Assembly (NCBI GenBank): GCA_046343015.1
Contig: JBKDOL010000088.1
Location: 22,746-86,745, forward strand
Length of the DNA: 64,000 nucleotides
From: BJ22 sp021298375
GTDB taxonomy: Bacteria; Planctomycetota; Planctomycetia; Pirellulales; Pirellulaceae
Reading direction: 5' to 3'
The first letter of the stretch is position 1. Each line of letters begins with the position of its first letter. Position numbers and translations under genes: made by a program. The notes under the pieces were generated by a model, which searched no databases, was not told the DNA's origin, and saw nothing but the letters and a program-made list of their open reading frames with translations. Shown piece after piece: positions 9,529-17,985 of this stretch.

Positions 9529-9987
9529 CTACTGCTGCCAGGCTTGCACAATTTCAAACCGGTTGATGAGTTCCAGCGTGACCGGATGAAGTTGCTCGCC
9601 CCCGGGCGCCCTGCCGCTGCACAGTTCGGCGGAGTTCAGCCACAAGCAACGCGGCTCGGCGTCCAGTCGCTGCAGGACGGCTGTCCGATAGACGTCGACC
9701 GGATAGAAGGCGACTGCTACATGTTGAGGTTGACAGGTACCGGGCAGGACTGCTTCGAACTCCAGGTTGAGCGTGGCCATTGTCGAGACGAGAAAGTCGC
9801 TGTCGCGATTCAGGCCCAATTGCCAAGTGACCTCCCGGGTCGCCGTTTCCCGAAAGGACTCGCGCTCCAGACGGGGGCCGTGGACGAGATCGATGCCGCC
9901 GCCGGAGGTCCTGAGCACCAACCAGCGGATAGAATCGTCTTCGACCTTGCGGACGAGAGCATAACCGTGAAACCAGCGGGGCAACAT
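9529..9987 (-). CDS. Nudix-fold protein with degenerate Nudix box
   Basis: 152 residues. The stretch from about residue 37 fits the spacing of the Nudix box G-x5-E-x7-R-E-U-x-E-E-x-G-U exactly: G, five residues, E, seven residues, REV, one residue, then WQ in place of EE, then LGL. The two central glutamates that normally bind metal are therefore Trp and Gln. The N-terminal strand (HGYALVRKV, RWLVLRTSGG) also looks Nudix-like. Family members hydrolyse nucleoside diphosphates linked to another group; this one may be inactive, or act as a binding or regulatory protein. It is monocistronic in appearance. The fold assignment rests on the box spacing and is moderately sure. Confidence 0.7.
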   Translation of the reverse strand: MLPRWFHGYALVRKVEDDSIRWLVLRTSGGGIDLVHGPRLERESFRETATREVTWQLGLNRDSDFLVSTMATLNLEFEAVLPGTCQPQHVAVAFYPVDVYRTAVLQRLDAEPRCLWLNSAELCSGRAPGGEQLHPVTLELINRFEIVQAWQQ

Positions 9988-10299
9988 CAGCAGTCTCGCA
10001 GTAAAAGAAGTCGTGGGTCCAGGCTCGGCCAGAGGCTGACCGCGAGGGGAATCGTCGATTAACTGTCAGACTGCCAGTCGCGGGAGAACAAGTGGAAGGC
10101 CTGGATGCCAGCGGCCATTGCGGCAACAAATAAAAAACTCTCACTAGGCCACAGGTCCCGCTGGAGAGAAACGGCTGAACCGTCTCCACAGCGCCCCATG
10201 CCTTCGTGAGAGTCTTGGGCCTGGCGAACGTTGAAAATCACTCCAGCCCAACTGCTTGGACTGTCCACCAGAAAAGGTCCTGCGACCGTTCGTCGAAAA
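9988..10299. other. Intergenic region, no gene seen
   Basis: 312 bp between two minus-strand genes. An open frame at 10059-10346 on the minus strand overlaps the aquaporin 3' end in another frame and has no recognisable features. Nothing else stands out. Confidence 0.5.
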
Positions 10300-11013
10300 C
10301 TAGTTGTCCGATTCGAACAGGGTCTTGTAAGTGAAACCGGCAGCACAGGCTCCCAGAATCGGCGCTACCCAGAAGAGCCACAACTGGCTCAGCGCCCAAC
10401 CACCGACGAAGAACGCGGGACCGGTTGAGCGGGCGGGATTGACCGAAAGGTTGGTGACTGGAATTCCAATCAGGTGAATCAGGGTCAAACCGAGTCCGAT
10501 GGCGATCGGCGCGAATCCAGCGGGAGCGCGGCGGTCCGTGGCTCCATGGATGATCAACAGGAACATGAACGTCAGCACAAACTCGGCGACAAAGCCAGCC
10601 AGCATCGAATACTTGGCCGGCGAATGCTCGGCGTAGCCATTACTGGCGAATCCACCTGCCACACTGAAGCCTTCCCGCCCCGAGGCGATCAGGTAAAGTA
10701 CTCCCGCCCCGGCAAGACCGCCCAGAACCTGGGCGATGATGTAAGGAATGGCGTCGGCGGAGCAATGCCGGCCGCTGGTGCAAAGTCCCAGAGTCACTGC
10801 CGGATTGAGATGACACCCGGAAATATGACCAATCGCATAAGCCATGGTCAGCACCGTCAGGCCAAAGGCAAAGGCGACGCCCAACCAGCCGATTCCCCCG
10901 AGCAGCTTGTCACCATCCATTACAGCGGCAGCCAGCACGGCACTGCCGCAACCACCAAAGACCAACCAGAATGTTCCAAAAAATTCTGCCGCACACCGCT
11001 TTCCGAGATCCAT
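10300..11013 (-). CDS. aqpZ: Aquaporin Z-type water channel
   Basis: 237 residues from the ATG at 11013, chosen because AAGGAGGT sits at ideal spacing upstream and because the protein then begins MDLGKRCAAEFFGTFWLVF, like E. coli AqpZ. Six membrane segments and both NPA half-helices are present (HLNPAVT and SVNPARS). It passively conducts water across the inner membrane. Most of the E. coli AqpZ sequence is recognisable, including the NGYxEHSP loop and HGATD. Of the four selectivity-filter positions in AqpZ, Phe, His and the Arg of NPARS are kept. The position equal to T183 is Leu (VTNLSVNPA against VTNTSVNPA). It stands alone, with no operon partner. Confidence 0.95.
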   Translation of the reverse strand: MDLGKRCAAEFFGTFWLVFGGCGSAVLAAAVMDGDKLLGGIGWLGVAFAFGLTVLTMAYAIGHISGCHLNPAVTLGLCTSGRHCSADAIPYIIAQVLGGLAGAGVLYLIASGREGFSVAGGFASNGYAEHSPAKYSMLAGFVAEFVLTFMFLLIIHGATDRRAPAGFAPIAIGLGLTLIHLIGIPVTNLSVNPARSTGPAFFVGGWALSQLWLFWVAPILGACAAGFTYKTLFESDN

Positions 11014-11391
11014 GACCTTTACCTCCTTGGAGACGAAGAAATATGACTCACCACTCCGGGATTCGCGGTTGCCGAGCACGGAGGACCACCGCGATGTATC
11101 CCCAGGTTTCGATTCAGTTCCGCTGAAGCCCCAAATCCTAACAATGCGAAAGCCTCGGGTGTAGCCGATATTGTCCGATCGCCCACAGCCGGTTGCCGGT
11201 TTGAGAGGAACTACTCAGCAGTAACGAGCGCGCTGAAACACCGGAGAGGCGACCGTCCAAGTCAGCCCGACCGGAGGCAATCCGCTGCGTTGCCGCGGGC
11301 GAATAAAAAAGGCGCGGCAGGCAGAGCCCGTCGCGCCTTGTGGAAAATCGATTTCGCGAGTCCAGGACCGCGCTCAGCCGAGAACCAGTCC
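11014..11391. other. Intergenic region with terminator
   Basis: 378 bp between the DUF937 gene and the aquaporin gene. It holds the DUF937 terminator (11303-11340) and the aquaporin upstream region. No further gene is supported. Confidence 0.6.
11303..11340 (-). terminator. Rho-independent terminator of the DUF937 gene
   Basis: On the minus strand a GC-rich hairpin (arms ggcgcgacgggc and gcctgccgcgcc; 6 bp, one mismatch, then 5 bp including one G-U) is followed directly by six T residues. It begins about 50 bp past the stop at 11392. This is the clearest intrinsic terminator in the window. Confidence 0.85.
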
Positions 11392-12570
11392 TTACTTGAG
11401 AACCAAGCCCGAGAGCTTGTCCTTGAGCGAGTTCAAAACAGATACGACTTTCTCGCCCATCCCGGGCATTCCGAGAATCCCGTCGATAACCGGGGCGAGC
11501 TTGTCGAGTTGGCCTTTGACCATCGTCGAAACGGCCGACTTGGCAACGTCCGGCATGCCGCCGAGGGTCTTGACCATACCGTCCAGTCCCGTGATGGCGG
11601 ATTCCAGGTCAGGCAGCGCTGCTTCAGCCGAAGCGGCGTCCTTGATGCCTTGAAGCTTGGGACCGACGGAGTCAAACATTCCGCTGAAGCCCTTCTGCAG
11701 GTCGCTGAAACCAGGCACCGAAATTTCGCCGATCATGTCTTTCGCGGCTGCGGTCGCTCCGGCGACAGCCTTTTCGCCAGCCGTGACGACTTCCTTCGCG
11801 GCTTCGGTCGCTCCGGCGACTACCTTTTCACCCGCCTTCACAGCGCCCTTCGCAGCGCCCTTGGCGGCATCTTCGACTTTCTTCGCGCCGTTATTCATGA
11901 ACCAGATAATGCCGCCGATGATTGCGGCCAAAGCCAGCAATGGCAACAACAGCTTGCCCAAGCCTCCGCTGGCTTCTTGAGCAGCCTTGCCGGCTGTACG
12001 CCCAGCTTGGTTGACTGCTTGGCTGGCCATTTTGCCAACATCACCCAGCGACTCGAGCCCTGGCAGACTGGCCAGCGACAAACCTGCGGGAATAGCCGAA
12101 GCGATATTCCCCTTTTGTTCCGAGAACAGGCGGCTGATTCCCGAGCCGTCGATCTTCTGGCCTTTGAAAGCGCTGCCGATTGAGCTGAGCACCAGCGGAG
12201 CAATCAGCCCCAAGGCCTTGGTGATGAGCGAGGAATCGAGCTTGACGAACTTGGCCAACAACGGCAGCAGGCTGGTCAGCATGTTATTGCCGAGGAGGCC
12301 GCTGAGGAGGTCGCCACCCTTCTTTGCATCGGCGCCGCCGAGCATCTTTCCGAGGTTACCGAGCATTCCGGGGTCGATCCCGCCAATGGCCTGAGCCAGC
12401 TTATCGGCACCATCCTTCTTGGAGGCAACCGAACCGAGACCCGCGAGAATTGCCGGCAGGCTTGCTTTCAACAAGTTGCCGGTATCGGCCTCGCTGGTTC
12501 CCAACATGCCACCCAATTGCTTGGTGACTTCACCCGCCATTTGATTCTTTAACAAGTCGACTAGATTCAT
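11392..12570 (-). CDS. DUF937-domain protein with one membrane helix and Ala/Lys repeat
   Basis: 392 residues. Residues about 1-150 match the DUF937 pattern: an opening MNLVDLLKNQM, alternating short helices, LGGMLG, LPAILAGLGS, and Gly/Leu-rich loops. A single hydrophobic segment (LLLPLLALAAIIGGIIWFM, near residue 220) is followed by an amphipathic Ala/Lys/Val region resembling LEA or apolipoprotein helices. That region contains an 18-residue direct repeat (DNA at 11741-11794 and 11795-11848). The C-terminal part is helical and acidic. GAGGAG lies upstream of the ATG at 12570, and a strong terminator follows. Function unknown; the layout suggests a membrane-anchored envelope protein. Confidence 0.75.
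   Translation of the reverse strand: MNLVDLLKNQMAGEVTKQLGGMLGTSEADTGNLLKASLPAILAGLGSVASKKDGADKLAQAIGGIDPGMLGNLGKMLGGADAKKGGDLLSGLLGNNMLTSLLPLLAKFVKLDSSLITKALGLIAPLVLSSIGSAFKGQKIDGSGISRLFSEQKGNIASAIPAGLSLASLPGLESLGDVGKMASQAVNQAGRTAGKAAQEASGGLGKLLLPLLALAAIIGGIIWFMNNGAKKVEDAAKGAAKGAVKAGEKVVAGATEAAKEVVTAGEKAVAGATAAAKDMIGEISVPGFSDLQKGFSGMFDSVGPKLQGIKDAASAEAALPDLESAITGLDGMVKTLGGMPDVAKSAVSTMVKGQLDKLAPVIDGILGMPGMGEKVVSVLNSLKDKLSGLVLK
11741..11848 (-). repeat. 54-bp tandem direct repeat inside the DUF937 gene
   Basis: Two imperfect 54-bp units (11741-11794 and 11795-11848) each begin ttcgcggct and share cggtcgctccggcgac. The unit length is a multiple of three, so it encodes an 18-residue Ala/Lys/Val-rich repeat, adding one amphipathic helical segment per copy. 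Confidence 0.8.
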
Positions 12571-13108
12571 TTGCTCCTCACTTTACTTAAGCTCAAAAAT
12601 CAAACGCTCAACCCTACAGGGAGGCGTCTGGGTAGGATCCACCCGCGCGAAGGCAAATATTCTATCGCTGGCGGGCGGGGTGCGGAGGCCCCAAATCTCA
12701 TTTTCGAGAATAACTCGTAGAAGTACCCTACGGCGAGGCCCGGCCGGAAGCTCGTCTCGGCCCTTGGCCCACGCGCATTCTACGGGCCACTTTGGCTTTC
12801 GCTGGCCGCTGGTAGAGACGAGGTTACCCCCGGCCCCATGCTCTGCGCCGGGCTCCCAAAAACCGAGAAAATCCCGAAAAACCCTCCGCAGACCGTTGGC
12901 TTCGACCAAACGGCGGAACGAGAATGAAGAATTTGGCGTCTGTTTGCGGTGGTCCTGTGGCCCCAGCTCGCGCTGCCCTCCCGGCTGTTCTCCCAGCCTG
13001 AGCAATCCACCGCGAAGCGCGAGCTGCTGGCCAATTGCCTTTTGGTGCCAACCATTGCCCTGAGAGCGGACTGAACCTGTCTTTCCTGCCTTGATTCGAG
13101 TAAGCAAC
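12571..13108. other. Divergent intergenic region, no gene seen
   Basis: 538 bp between the divergent DUF937 and large membrane-protein genes, so it should hold both promoters. Overlapping open frames on both strands (up to about 175 codons) are Arg/Pro/Ser-rich, as expected for non-coding GC-rich DNA. No clear -35/-10 pair was found. Confidence 0.5.
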
Positions 13109-16100
13109 ATGAGCGGCCAGCGTCATCTTTCAGCAGGCATCTTCCCCTTCGCTTTCTGCCTGGTCACTTTGCTGACGAGTCTTGGCTGGGCCCAATTTCC
13201 CGAGCCCGCAATCCCCGAGCCGCTGCGTCCGTGGAAAGACTGGGTGCTCTGGGATTCCCCGCAGTTAACCAGCCCGCTGCTGTACGATTCCGCCGAGCAG
13301 CGGATTCTCATCTGGCCCTCGACCCTAGAACTGAACCTCAACTCAACAGGGGGTGCGTGGAAACTCCAGGTCCAGGCCTTCAGTCCCACCTGGCTTTCAC
13401 TGCCAGGCAGCGAAGAGTGCTGGCCGCAAGCAGTTCAGCTCGACAATCAAATCGTCCCGGTCGTCTCGCGTAACGGTATTCCCTCGATCTTTCTCGCAAC
13501 CGGTTTGCATGCCGTGGCGGGAAGTTTTGCCTGGCGAGAGCAACCTGAGAAAATCGCCATTCCTTCTGAGATTGGCATCCTCGCGTTGACGCTCGATGGT
13601 CAAAGCATTCCGCTTCCCAATCGGGACACCAGCGGTTGGCTTTGGCTCCGCAGGTCTCAAGCTTCAGCGGAAGAGAAAGATCAACTCTCGCTGCAAGTTT
13701 ACCGGGTCCTCGAAGATGGGCTGCCGATGTGGCTGCGCACCGAACTGGAAGTCAGCGTTTCGGGCAAGAGTCGCGAAGAGGATTTGGGTTTTGTGCTTCC
13801 CGCCAACTGGCAGCTCTCATTCGTCAACAGTCCGATCCCCGTCGCGCTCGATGAGGCAGGCAGAATCAAGGCGCAGGTTCGGGCGGGGAACTGGAAAATC
13901 CGGATTGATGCGTTCCGCAATGAAGACTTGCGGCAGCTCGAGTACGCTGCGGCCACACCTCCAGCGGTGGCGATGGAACTCGTCGCGCTCCGCGCCCGGC
14001 CGGAACTCCGAGCGATCGAACTGCAAAATGCGACGCCAATCGACGTCAGTCTCACCACTTTTCCCGAGGATTGGCGAAATCTTCCCGTGTTCCAGTGGGA
14101 CACAACGGCTCCGCTTCCGTGGACGGTGAAGTCGAGCGGAGCGGGAGAACTCCGTCCGAACCGTTTCCAAATCACGCGACAACTCTGGCTGGATGACGAT
14201 GGACGCGGACTGACCTATCAGGATTCGATCTCGGGTGAGTCGCGGCAAATCTCTCGGCTGGACGTGGCGCCGAGCCATGAACTGGCCGTGATGCGGATCG
14301 ATGGCACCCGCCAACTGATCACCAGAAATCCGGAAACTGCCGCTGAGGGGGTTGAACTGCGCACGCGCTACGCATCCATCGAAGCGATTGGACGGGCCAC
14401 GCAGCCCTCGCAACTGGCCGCAACAGGCTGGCAGGCCAACGCGGATAGCCTGCTGGTGTCATTCTGGTTGCCACCGGGCTGGCGGATGCTCGCCCTGTTC
14501 GGCGCTGACCGAGTCGAAGGCGACTGGCTGACTGCCTGGACGCTGCTCGATCTCTTTCTGCTGCTAATCTTCTCGCTGGCGATTTTCCGGATGTGGGGAT
14601 TAACGGCGGGAGTGATCGCCTTTCTCGCTTTCGGCTTGGCCTACCACGAAGCCGGAGCTCCTCGCTTCACTTGGCTGTTCTTGCTGATCCCCGTCGCCAT
14701 TCTCCAGGTCGTTCGCCCCGGAAGGCTGCACAAGTGGCTCTCGGCGTGGCGCTATCTGGCCCTGGTGCTGCTGTTGCTTTTTTTGACTCCCTTCCTCGCC
14801 CGCGAGATCCAGTCGGCTCTCTATCCGCAACTTGAACCGGCGGGGATCCAATATCGTGAGCGGAACCTGATTGAATTATTCGAAGGCGCACTGCCTCGCT
14901 CGCGGAGTGTCGCGCGCGAATACACCGATGCCGCGCCCGGATACCTGCCGCCTGTGAGCGGTAACTCACTCGACAACCGGCCCCAGTCGATGGAGTCCGG
15001 CAGACTTGACTCAGGAAAAGCGGCAAAGAGCCAAGGTCAGCAGGCTCAAAGCTCTAACATGTTCTTCGATCCCGGCACCAGTATTCAGACTGGCATTGCC
15101 AAGCCCGAATGGGAGGGCAACCTTGTGGAATGTTTCTGGGACGGACCGGTGAACAGCGAACAAACGATTCGTCCGATTCTGCTGACGGCCACGCAGCATC
15201 GTTTGCTGACGGTCGGCAGGATCGTCCTGCTCTGCCTGCTGCTGGGACTCTTCCTCCGCCCGCAGGCCGGAAAGAAGCGCTCCCGCCCCGCACCGGCACC
15301 CGCGGCCGGTTTGGTCCTGCTCTGCAGCCTGTTGATCGGCGCGGCGCCAGTCGCCGCCCAGGACCTGCCCGACAGAGACCTGCTCAACTCGCTGCGCGAG
15401 CGGCTGCTGAAACCATCCGATGCCTTTCCGCAGGCGGCCGAGATTCCAATGCTGCGAGCAACGATTCGCGACGGGAAGCTGCTGCTCGAGGGCCAAATCC
15501 ACGCAGCTGCAGAGTGTGCCGTACCGCTGCCGGGACAGTTCCCCTCCTGGTCGCCGCTTTCCGTGCGGCTCGGCGACTCAGCCGGCATCGTCTGCCGGCG
15601 CGATGACGGCTACCTCTGGCTGTGGGTGCCAGAGGGTGTGCATCCTTTTCGAGTCGAAGGACTCCTTCCCGATGCAGCCGAATGGGTCTGGTCATTCCAG
15701 TTAACGCCGCGGCAACTGGAACTCGACGCCTCCGACTGGAATGTGACCGGCCTGCGGCCTGATGGCCGCCCGGAGAACCAGCTCTTTTTCTCCCGGAAGG
15801 AGCGCGCGGCCGAGGGCGATTCGCGCTACGACCAGAGAAACTTCCGGGCGATCGTGCAGGTCGATCGGATGCTGGAGATCGGATTGGTCTGGAAAGTCCA
15901 CAACACGGTCCGGCGGCTTTCGTCGCCCGGCCGGGCGATTACGGTTCAAGTCCCACTGCTCGCCGGCGAGCGTGTGCTCTCGGGCAATGTCACCCCCGAA
16001 GATGGAATGATTGAAGTCAATCTCAGCGCCGAAGCGGGGGAATTCAGCTGGGAGAGTGAACTCCCGCTCACGCCGGAGATCCAACTGGCAGCGAAGCCTC

Positions 16101-17245
16101 AGCCGCAAACCGTCGAACGATGGTCGCTGCTGACCTCACCGGTTTGGAATATTCGCCCCACAGGTCCCCAGCCAATTTACGAGTCTGAGTCCAGCGAGCT
16201 GATTCCTGTCTGGTACCCTTGGCCTGGTGAAGAGGTGAAACTCGCGCTCCAGCGTCCGGTCGCTGTCGAAGGGAAAACATTGACCGTGCAAAGTGTCGAG
16301 CAGTCCCTGGACGTGGGTAATCGTCAGCGCAATTCACGGTTGAGGTTCAAGGTCGAGTCGAGCCTGGGCAATGACTTCGCCGTTGAATTGCCGGAAGGGG
16401 CCGAGGTTCGCGAGTTACAGCTCAATAATCGATCGCTGCCGATCCGCCGCGAGGGAAAGCGGATCCTGATCGGATTAAAGCCCGGCGCACAGGAAGTCGA
16501 ACTGGAGTGGACCGCCACGGAAGCGATCGGCACCCAGGTTACCTTTCCTGCTGTGAGCCTCCCCGTAGAAGCCGCCAACGTGACCAGCGTGATGAATGTT
16601 CCGGAGTCGCGCTGGATTCTCTGGACCCGCGGCCCGCTCCGCGGCCCGGCTGTCCAGTTCTGGGTGGTCCTCTTGCTGGCGGGCCTGATTGGCTGGGCCT
16701 TGAGCCGACACCCGCTCTCGCCGCTGCGAGGTTACGAATGGGTTCTGCTGGCGATTGGCCTGACCCAGGTCCACTTCTTGGCGGGCTTGCTGGTCCCCGC
16801 ATGGTTACTCCTCTTGGCTCGGCGCGGCAAACGCGAACCGAATGCCCAGCACTGGCTGGCATTCAACTTTGCCCAGCTAGGTCTGGTCTTGCTGACGATT
16901 ATTGCCCTTTCGATCCTCGTCTATGTGGTCAGTCGTGGATTGCTTGGCCAACCCGAGATGTTTATCCGGGGAAATGGATCGCACGCCGGCAGGCTGGTCT
17001 GGTTCACCCCAGCCAGCGGAAATGAACTGACGCGCCCGGAAATCATCTCGATTTCGATTTGGTTCTACCGTTTGCTGATGCTCGTCTGGGCGCTTTGGCT
17101 GGCCAATGCCGTGATCCGCTGGCTGCAAATCGGCTGGCAAAACTTTACCGCTGGCGGGGCTTGGCGCACCAACCGCCTGAAGGAAGAAGAAAAGGAAGAA
17201 GAGGCTCTCACGGAGGCACAGAGGCACGGGGAGCAGAGCCGTTAG
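13109..17245 (+). CDS. Large envelope membrane protein, unknown function
   Basis: 1378 residues from the ATG at 13109 (an in-frame TTG lies 18 bp earlier). An N-terminal signal peptide ends near GWA-Q (about residue 28). A long beta-rich ectodomain reaches about residue 470. Hydrophobic helices lie near 476-495, 500-515, 520-536 and 548-564, then 698-717 and 734-751. A second beta-rich domain spans about 760-1170, and C-terminal helices lie near 1181-1200, 1209-1237, 1256-1278 and 1318-1340. Two ectodomains separated by membrane bundles suggest an envelope-spanning scaffold or sensor, but I recognise no catalytic motif. The last 15 or so residues (ALTEAQRHGEQSR) are encoded by repeat element A, so the original C-terminus has been altered. 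Confidence 0.85.
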   Translation: MSGQRHLSAGIFPFAFCLVTLLTSLGWAQFPEPAIPEPLRPWKDWVLWDSPQLTSPLLYDSAEQRILIWPSTLELNLNSTGGAWKLQVQAFSPTWLSLPGSEECWPQAVQLDNQIVPVVSRNGIPSIFLATGLHAVAGSFAWREQPEKIAIPSEIGILALTLDGQSIPLPNRDTSGWLWLRRSQASAEEKDQLSLQVYRVLEDGLPMWLRTELEVSVSGKSREEDLGFVLPANWQLSFVNSPIPVALDEAGRIKAQVRAGNWKIRIDAFRNEDLRQLEYAAATPPAVAMELVALRARPELRAIELQNATPIDVSLTTFPEDWRNLPVFQWDTTAPLPWTVKSSGAGELRPNRFQITRQLWLDDDGRGLTYQDSISGESRQISRLDVAPSHELAVMRIDGTRQLITRNPETAAEGVELRTRYASIEAIGRATQPSQLAATGWQANADSLLVSFWLPPGWRMLALFGADRVEGDWLTAWTLLDLFLLLIFSLAIFRMWGLTAGVIAFLAFGLAYHEAGAPRFTWLFLLIPVAILQVVRPGRLHKWLSAWRYLALVLLLLFLTPFLAREIQSALYPQLEPAGIQYRERNLIELFEGALPRSRSVAREYTDAAPGYLPPVSGNSLDNRPQSMESGRLDSGKAAKSQGQQAQSSNMFFDPGTSIQTGIAKPEWEGNLVECFWDGPVNSEQTIRPILLTATQHRLLTVGRIVLLCLLLGLFLRPQAGKKRSRPAPAPAAGLVLLCSLLIGAAPVAAQDLPDRDLLNSLRERLLKPSDAFPQAAEIPMLRATIRDGKLLLEGQIHAAAECAVPLPGQFPSWSPLSVRLGDSAGIVCRRDDGYLWLWVPEGVHPFRVEGLLPDAAEWVWSFQLTPRQLELDASDWNVTGLRPDGRPENQLFFSRKERAAEGDSRYDQRNFRAIVQVDRMLEIGLVWKVHNTVRRLSSPGRAITVQVPLLAGERVLSGNVTPEDGMIEVNLSAEAGEFSWESELPLTPEIQLAAKPQPQTVERWSLLTSPVWNIRPTGPQPIYESESSELIPVWYPWPGEEVKLALQRPVAVEGKTLTVQSVEQSLDVGNRQRNSRLRFKVESSLGNDFAVELPEGAEVRELQLNNRSLPIRREGKRILIGLKPGAQEVELEWTATEAIGTQVTFPAVSLPVEAANVTSVMNVPESRWILWTRGPLRGPAVQFWVVLLLAGLIGWALSRHPLSPLRGYEWVLLAIGLTQVHFLAGLLVPAWLLLLARRGKREPNAQHWLAFNFAQLGLVLLTIIALSILVYVVSRGLLGQPEMFIRGNGSHAGRLVWFTPASGNELTRPEIISISIWFYRLLMLVWALWLANAVIRWLQIGWQNFTAGGAWRTNRLKEEEKEEEALTEAQRHGEQSR

Positions 17246-17460
17246 CGGACAAGATTGCTTGAAGGTGCAAAGTTCAGGCGAGTATGGAAGATTAGAATCA
17301 GGCATGGGGGGTCGTTGAGGAAAACTGGCCTCTGAAAGTCTTGAAACAGCAGAGAATAACTTTTTTATCTCGTGCCTTTGACTTTCCCGCTTCCTACCCT
17401 CCACCTCCCCTCCACCTCCCCTCTTCCTCCGTGCCTCCGTGAGAGCCCCTCTTCCCCCTC
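17197..17460. mobile_element. Terminal-inverted-repeat element, copy A
   Basis: A 264-bp element bounded by inverted ends. The left end reads gaggctctcacggaggcac and the right end, reverse-complemented, gives ggctctcacggaggcac after a GA-rich stretch. It matches copy B (17986-18273) at a constant offset of 789 bp with about three substitutions plus one 24-bp length difference. It overlaps and supplies the stop codon of the preceding plus-strand gene. It encodes no protein. It looks like a MITE or similar non-autonomous element; no target duplication was evident. Confidence 0.75.
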
Positions 17461-17562
17461 TTCACCCCTCCACTTGAACACGCTCAAATAACAGTGTACT
17501 TTTGTTCATTTCAGGGAGTGATACAGGTGATTATTCAATGCCTTCACTCGGGAGTCTGACAA

Positions 17563-17946
17563 ATGACTACGGAAAACGAAATCGGCACAATCGTGGTCCA
17601 GGAGGCCATTCATATCCATCGAGGCCTTGGGCCGGGATTGCTGGAATCAGTTTATGAAACAGTGCTCGAACGCCGCCTGGCCAAGCAAGGACTGGTTGTT
17701 CAAAGGCAAGTACCTGTCCAAGTCCGGTTTGAGGAAGACGTCTTCGAAGAGGGATTCCGCGCGGACTTGATCGTAAACAAGAAGGTTCTTTTGGAATTGA
17801 AGTCGATTGAGGCAATCAACAACGTTCACAGAAAACAGCTGCTCACTTACCTGAGACTTACTGAAATCAAACTTGGCTATCTCCTCAACTTCGGCGAGGA
17901 GGTCATGAAAAATGGCATCACGCGAACGATCAATGGAAGGCTTTGA
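17563..17946 (+). CDS. GxxExxY protein, PD-(D/E)xK nuclease-like
   Basis: 127 residues, typical family length. The diagnostic G25-LL-E28-SV-Y31 motif is present. A PD-(D/E)xK core follows: D68 in FRADLIV, then E78-L-K80 in LLELK. A Q92-x3-Y96 motif (QLLTY) follows, as in RecB- and Cas4-type nucleases. These residues would bind metal and cut or hold nucleic acid; the biological role of the family is not established to my knowledge. The gene is exactly bracketed by two nearly identical direct copies of a terminal-inverted-repeat element (A 102 bp upstream, B 39 bp downstream), giving a composite-transposon-like cassette between two convergent genes. GGGAG lies a little upstream of the ATG. Confidence 0.88.
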   Translation: MTTENEIGTIVVQEAIHIHRGLGPGLLESVYETVLERRLAKQGLVVQRQVPVQVRFEEDVFEEGFRADLIVNKKVLLELKSIEAINNVHRKQLLTYLRLTEIKLGYLLNFGEEVMKNGITRTINGRL

Positions 17947-17985
17947 TTTGCTGTGAGGATTTGCACTTGCGTTGAAGGACGAAGC

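Noticed and set aside
12583..13110. 175-codon minus-strand open frame upstream of the DUF937 gene
   Set aside because: No domain, no ribosome-binding site, and overlapping frames on both strands; treated as non-coding.
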